Below, piece by piece: positions 61,801 through 64,000 of a DNA stretch of 64,000 bases. The DNA lies in assembly GCF_014639235.1 (NCBI RefSeq), contig NZ_BMFU01000008.1:62001-126000 (forward strand), in the 5' to 3' direction. Made by a program: the position numbers and the translations under genes. The notes below the pieces were generated by a model. The model saw only the letters and a program-made list of their open reading frames with translations, did no database searches and had not been told where the DNA came from. The DNA comes from Paenibacillus silvae. Its GTDB lineage: Bacteria; Bacillota; Bacilli; Paenibacillales; Paenibacillaceae. Each line of letters begins with the position of its first letter. Positions within the stretch are counted from its first letter, which is position 1.

Positions 61801-63192
61801 TCGGAAAGTTACACCATCAAACAACCTAACGTAGAGCCTGGAGGGAATTCATCTGGCGGCACGGGATCTGGAGGATCTACAGGTGGAGCATCCAATTCAC
61901 CTAGCACTCCAGCGAGTACCGTGGCTCCAAACAACAATCAGGGTTTCCCTATTCTAGTTGAAGGAAAGCAACAGGAGGGCATTGCATCAGCGTCCTCCAC
62001 AAAAGAGAACGGAAAAACGTTGCTTACTGTGAAGGTAGATACAAGTAAACTGACAACACAGCTTGCCAAGACTGAAGACAAGCCGGTTATTGTCATCCCG
62101 GTAACATCAAAAGAAGATAACGTGTCCACCATGTTGACAGGAGATGCCATTAAACAGTTGGAGAACAAACAGGCTACTCTGGAAATTCGTACACCAGCAG
62201 CCAATTATAATTTGCCAGCCGCCGAAGTGCTTATCGACCAATTGGCTAAACAGTTAGGACAACAAGTGAAGCTTGCAGATATTACTCTTCATGTGGACAT
62301 TGTAGCCAATGACTCTGACAAGTCCGCACTGATAAATAATGAAGCAAGCAAAAAAGGTTTTACTGTCGTCGCGCCTCCTGTTGATTTCACGGTTACTGCC
62401 TCGTACGATAACAAAACAATAGAGGTTAACAAGTTCGGCTCTTACGTTGTAAGGGAAATCGCTCTTCCAGACAGTGCCGATCTGAACAAAATCACGACTG
62501 CCGTGGTGATGGACGATAATGGAGCAATTCGTCATGTGCCAACGTACGTGACGACTCATGGCGGTAAGCATTACGCTGTTGTGAATAGCTTGACCAATAG
62601 CGCGTACTCACTCATCTGGCATCCAATAACCTTCTCTGATGTAGAGTCTCATTGGGCTAAAAATGCCGTGGACGATATGGCGTCCCGAATGATCGTTAAT
62701 GGAGTGGATGCAGCCCATTTCAACCCGGACGCCGCCATTACACGCGCTGAGTTTGCTGCGATTATGGTACGTGCGCTAGGCTTGCCTGAACAGACAGGCA
62801 GTGCTCCGTTTAACGATGTATCTTCGAGCGATTGGTATGTCGGTGCTGTAGCTCGGGCTCAGCAATATGGGATCATTCAAGGCTATGCGGATGATATGTT
62901 CCACCCATCCCAGACGATCACCCGAGAAGAGGCTGTCGTTATTCTGGAGAGAGCAATGCGAATTACCGGCTTGGAGAACAAGGTTTCAGCGGCTGCGCCG
63001 GATAATGCGCCACCAGCATTTAAAGATGCTCAATACATTGCTTCATGGGCTAATAGCAGTATTGTTAAAGGTCTGCAAGCGGGTCTGATCACAGGTAGAG
63101 CAACTGGAGAATTCTCTCCAAAAGCTTCAATAACTAGAGCTGAGGTAGCTGTAATCATCCAGAGACTAATGACAAAGTCAGGACTGATCTAA
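58816..63192 (+). CDS. S-layer-anchored protein with GLUG, six NHL and five chitobiase-like repeats
   Basis: 1458 residues from the ATG at 58816 (a TTG at 58810 is equally possible; GGAGAGG lies at 58798-58804). Signal peptide 1-45. Residues 45-330 carry GLUG-type repeats ('AGGLIGLLSG', 'AGGLVGSTWG'). Residues 340-595 have six NHL-like beta-propeller blades ('GIAIDS.NNLYIAN...KI'). Residues 597-1005 hold five 82-residue CHB_HEX_C_1/FN3-like repeats ('GTTV.L.....GATIYYTTDGT.P'). A Gly/Ser linker, an extracellular module and three SLH domains (about 1275-1455) complete it. Likely a wall-anchored binding or adhesion protein. Repeats 2 and 4 are nearly identical in DNA. Confidence 0.93.
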   Translation: MHQNPGGSFRKKVKKRGWIQTTAIILVVLQLFGLFGLSGRSWADSVSFAGGSGTQDDPWLIATPEQLDNIRTLQYPTDHPDYFYHYYKLIADIDLDVAPYNQGAGWTAIGTSGAPFTGSFDGDGHIISNMKINLQDERYKLRNGLFGATKDATFRNLGLENSVVSSGSNFAGSLIGEAISNTNIIQVYAIGSVRADNSAGGLIGLLSGPTTIEDSYFMGSAEARVGAGGLVGSTWGDPLQVKQSYAAAEVKAQVTVTAGGLIGDDGGKDATITSSYYDQEISGISDTGKGQPLISWLMRQQETYSDWSFANPGIWSIDENKNDGYPYLSFQHFTDIPTTWTDITGKAELSRPLGIAIDSLNNLYIANYQSNKIMKYSNETKEWTDITGLESFNYPTGVAVDSLGNVYVADRGHYKIKKLPVGSSEWLDITGTESINANGIAVDNADNLYVADVYGKIKSLLKGEENWVDITGTEPFSTPYDIAIDGNGSIYVTDTSTHKIKKRSRGASGWIDITTRGNFSNPASVAVDNTGTVYVADANTNKIKRLKNGAVRWENITGSESFLNPYGMATDRFNNVYVTDLEHSKLKKLSMTPAASPSGGIVTSGTTVTLTIGIDGATIYYTTDGTEPTINNGTIYSSPIPVTDGMTIKAIAIKKGMEDSQVISETYTFKQQAGKPTADPAGGAVAPGTTVKLTSSTDEATIYFTTDGTTPSMDNGTVYVEPISVMDDMTIKAMAVKQGMDDSEVMTENYTITHQAEKPAASPAGGDVAEGTTVTLSSATIGAIVYYTTDGTIPTEDSSNNYVEPIPVTDGMTIKAIAVKPGLKDSEVMTETYTITQQTGKPTADPAGSAVAAGTTVKLTSSTDEATIYFTTDGTTPSIDNGTVYVEPISVMDDMTIKAIAVKPGMEDSQVMTESYTIMQQVGNPTADPAGGAVAPGTTVKLTSTTDEATIYFTTDGSIPSMDNGTLYSGPIPVTDGMTIRAIAIKPGMEDSQVMSESYTIKQPNVEPGGNSSGGTGSGGSTGGASNSPSTPASTVAPNNNQGFPILVEGKQQEGIASASSTKENGKTLLTVKVDTSKLTTQLAKTEDKPVIVIPVTSKEDNVSTMLTGDAIKQLENKQATLEIRTPAANYNLPAAEVLIDQLAKQLGQQVKLADITLHVDIVANDSDKSALINNEASKKGFTVVAPPVDFTVTASYDNKTIEVNKFGSYVVREIALPDSADLNKITTAVVMDDNGAIRHVPTYVTTHGGKHYAVVNSLTNSAYSLIWHPITFSDVESHWAKNAVDDMASRMIVNGVDAAHFNPDAAITRAEFAAIMVRALGLPEQTGSAPFNDVSSSDWYVGAVARAQQYGIIQGYADDMFHPSQTITREEAVVILERAMRITGLENKVSAAAPDNAPPAFKDAQYIASWANSSIVKGLQAGLITGRATGEFSPKASITRAEVAVIIQRLMTKSGLI
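60598..61824 (+). repeat. Five in-frame ~246-bp repeats in the SLH/NHL gene
   Basis: Five units of about 82 codons. 60886-61016 and 61384-61514 are identical at 130 of 131 bases, while other unit pairs have diverged, showing recent gene conversion or duplication within the array. Confidence 0.88.
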
Positions 63193-63214
63193 TCCCCTGT
63201 TCGATAGACTAACA

Positions 63215-63259
63215 AAAAACACATCCTAACCCGGCTGTTGCCGTTAAGGATGTGTTTTT
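63215..63259. terminator. Bidirectional terminator between the two SLH genes
   Basis: AAAAACACATCCTTAAC-type stem (AAAACACATCCT / AGGATGTGTTTT) with T-runs on either strand; lies between convergent genes ending at 63192 and 63315. Confidence 0.88.
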
Positions 63260-63314
63260 AATTTTCCCTATAAGAATCCAGGTTTTTATAAGTGCAATCC
63301 GATCACATTTTAGT

Positions 63315-64000
63315 TTATGAAGCTTTCGCTGCAACTGCTTTTTCAATGAACGCTTTAGCATCATTCATCGAAAGACTTTGCTTAGGCTCCAGCATTTTTT
63401 TGTCTGTTGCCGTGAAGATGCCTTTATCAATCAGTTTAGCCATCGGTTTAACTGCATAAGAAGATACCTCTTTGTTATCTTCAAAAGCGGCCATAATCGT
63501 TGCCGCATTAGCCTCGGATGCCGGGCTGTTCACGAGTTTTGCCAAAATGGTTGCTGCCTCTTCCCGAGTAATATTACGCTCAGGATAGAAGTTGCCACCG
63601 TATCCTTGAATAAATCCGGCTTTGGAAGCTTCTGCAATGGCATCAGCATATGCAGCATTAGCAGCAACATCCTTGAATGCAGGTGCTGCAGATACGGCGT
63701 CAAGCTTCAACATATCCGCGAGTGCAGTGACAAATTCAGCACGAGAAATAGGTTCATTGTTTACTGGAGCCGGTGTTTCTGTTGGCTCTGTAGCTGCTGC
63801 CAGGTTTGTGATACGTCCTTCTTTTTTGGCTTGAATCTCGCCGCCTTTAAATGTATCTACGATGTACTTGTAGAACACATCCAGATCAATCGGGCCTGCC
63901 AGGGATGACTTCGCATCCAGCAGCACTTTGTAGTTATCTCCACCCGCAGCCATAAAGTTGTTGACTACAGCCGTGTATGATTTGTTTGGATCAACAGGGG
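63315..64000 (-). CDS. SLH-anchored 5'-nucleotidase/UDP-sugar hydrolase, C-terminal part (5' end outside window)
   Basis: The frame enters at the window edge. The first visible residues 'DPNKSYTAVVNNFMAAGGDNYKVL' match the C-terminal substrate-binding domain of bacterial 5'-nucleotidases (usual 'DP...Y.VVTN.FMAAGGDGY'). A linker then leads to SLH domains ('EPISRAEFVTALADML', 'GFIQGYGGNFYPERNITREEAATILAKL', and a third, weaker one), ending 'EKAVAAKAS'. The whole enzyme should be wall-anchored, releasing phosphate and nucleosides from extracellular nucleotides. Only about 228 residues are in the window. Confidence 0.88.
   Translation of the reverse strand, partial: PVDPNKSYTAVVNNFMAAGGDNYKVLLDAKSSLAGPIDLDVFYKYIVDTFKGGEIQAKKEGRITNLAAATEPTETPAPVNNEPISRAEFVTALADMLKLDAVSAAPAFKDVAANAAYADAIAEASKAGFIQGYGGNFYPERNITREEAATILAKLVNSPASEANAATIMAAFEDNKEVSSYAVKPMAKLIDKGIFTATDKKMLEPKQSLSMNDAKAFIEKAVAAKAS

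Noticed and set aside
60598..61824. Repeats considered as a possible CRISPR array
   Set aside because: Repeats are about 246 bp, in frame and code for protein domains.

Overview
The window reads as a chromosomal segment of a Paenibacillus-like, spore-forming Firmicute. The evidence is moderate GC, strong AGGAGG ribosome binding sites with many TTG/GTG starts, three surface proteins (one partial) with S-layer homology (SLH) domains, an AraR-controlled arabinose operon, a YheC/YheD-type spore-coat ATP-grasp protein, lipobox solute-binding proteins and large hybrid histidine kinases. I see no rRNA, tRNA, CRISPR array, intact insertion sequence or prophage.

Layout. 1-3168: the end of a membrane-anchored AraC-type regulator, overlapping a sugar-type solute-binding lipoprotein. 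3169-4504: a gene-free stretch with G-rich low-complexity DNA and a cluster of inverted 30-bp repeats. 4505-8221: a large TerD-like protein and an unknown gene. 8344-12795: a divergent pair, a SARP-type response regulator and a giant hybrid kinase. 12918-14423: malate:quinone oxidoreductase with a cre-like site. 14790-19729: a five-gene Nik/Cnt-type ABC importer whose promoter contains a near-perfect Zur box. 19730-22385: two short secreted paralogues flanked by decayed DNA. 22386-25856: a diguanylate cyclase, a Phd/RelE toxin-antitoxin pair and an AAC(3)-family protein. 26042-31788: araB-araD-araA with divergent araR and TGTACGTACA operators. 31995-34052: a MmyB-type regulator and an aldo/keto reductase.

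34117-42848: a sensor kinase, a 1251-residue SLH/InlB-repeat surface protein, and a second hybrid-kinase/SARP regulator operon paralogous in architecture to the one at 8.3-12.8 kb. 43038-43669: general stress/ribosomal protein L25 (Ctc) preceded by a small, translationally coupled reading frame. 43919-46407: a secreted PPC-like protein and an unknown protein. 46567-51823: a three-gene exopolysaccharide operon whose BcsA-like synthase carries a PilZ domain, so it is probably c-di-GMP-activated; the diguanylate cyclase at 22.4 kb could supply the signal. 52155-55550: an OFA-family transporter with an FNR-like operator, an ATP-grasp protein, a GNAT acetyltransferase and a small unknown protein. 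55719-58527: an ECF sigma factor, its putative anti-sigma protein and a secreted paralogue of that protein's outer domain. 58810-64000: an SLH protein with NHL and chitobiase-like repeats, and the C-terminal end of an SLH-anchored 5'-nucleotidase.

The themes are cell-surface display, envelope signalling and carbon/metal uptake. The points I rate highest are the Zur-type control of a 'nickel' importer, the two double-kinase hybrid sensors paired with SARP regulators, the leader ORF coupled to ctc, the FNR-like box on the OFA transporter and a frameshifted gene remnant at 22.0-22.4 kb. All family assignments come from reading motifs by eye; no database search was run.
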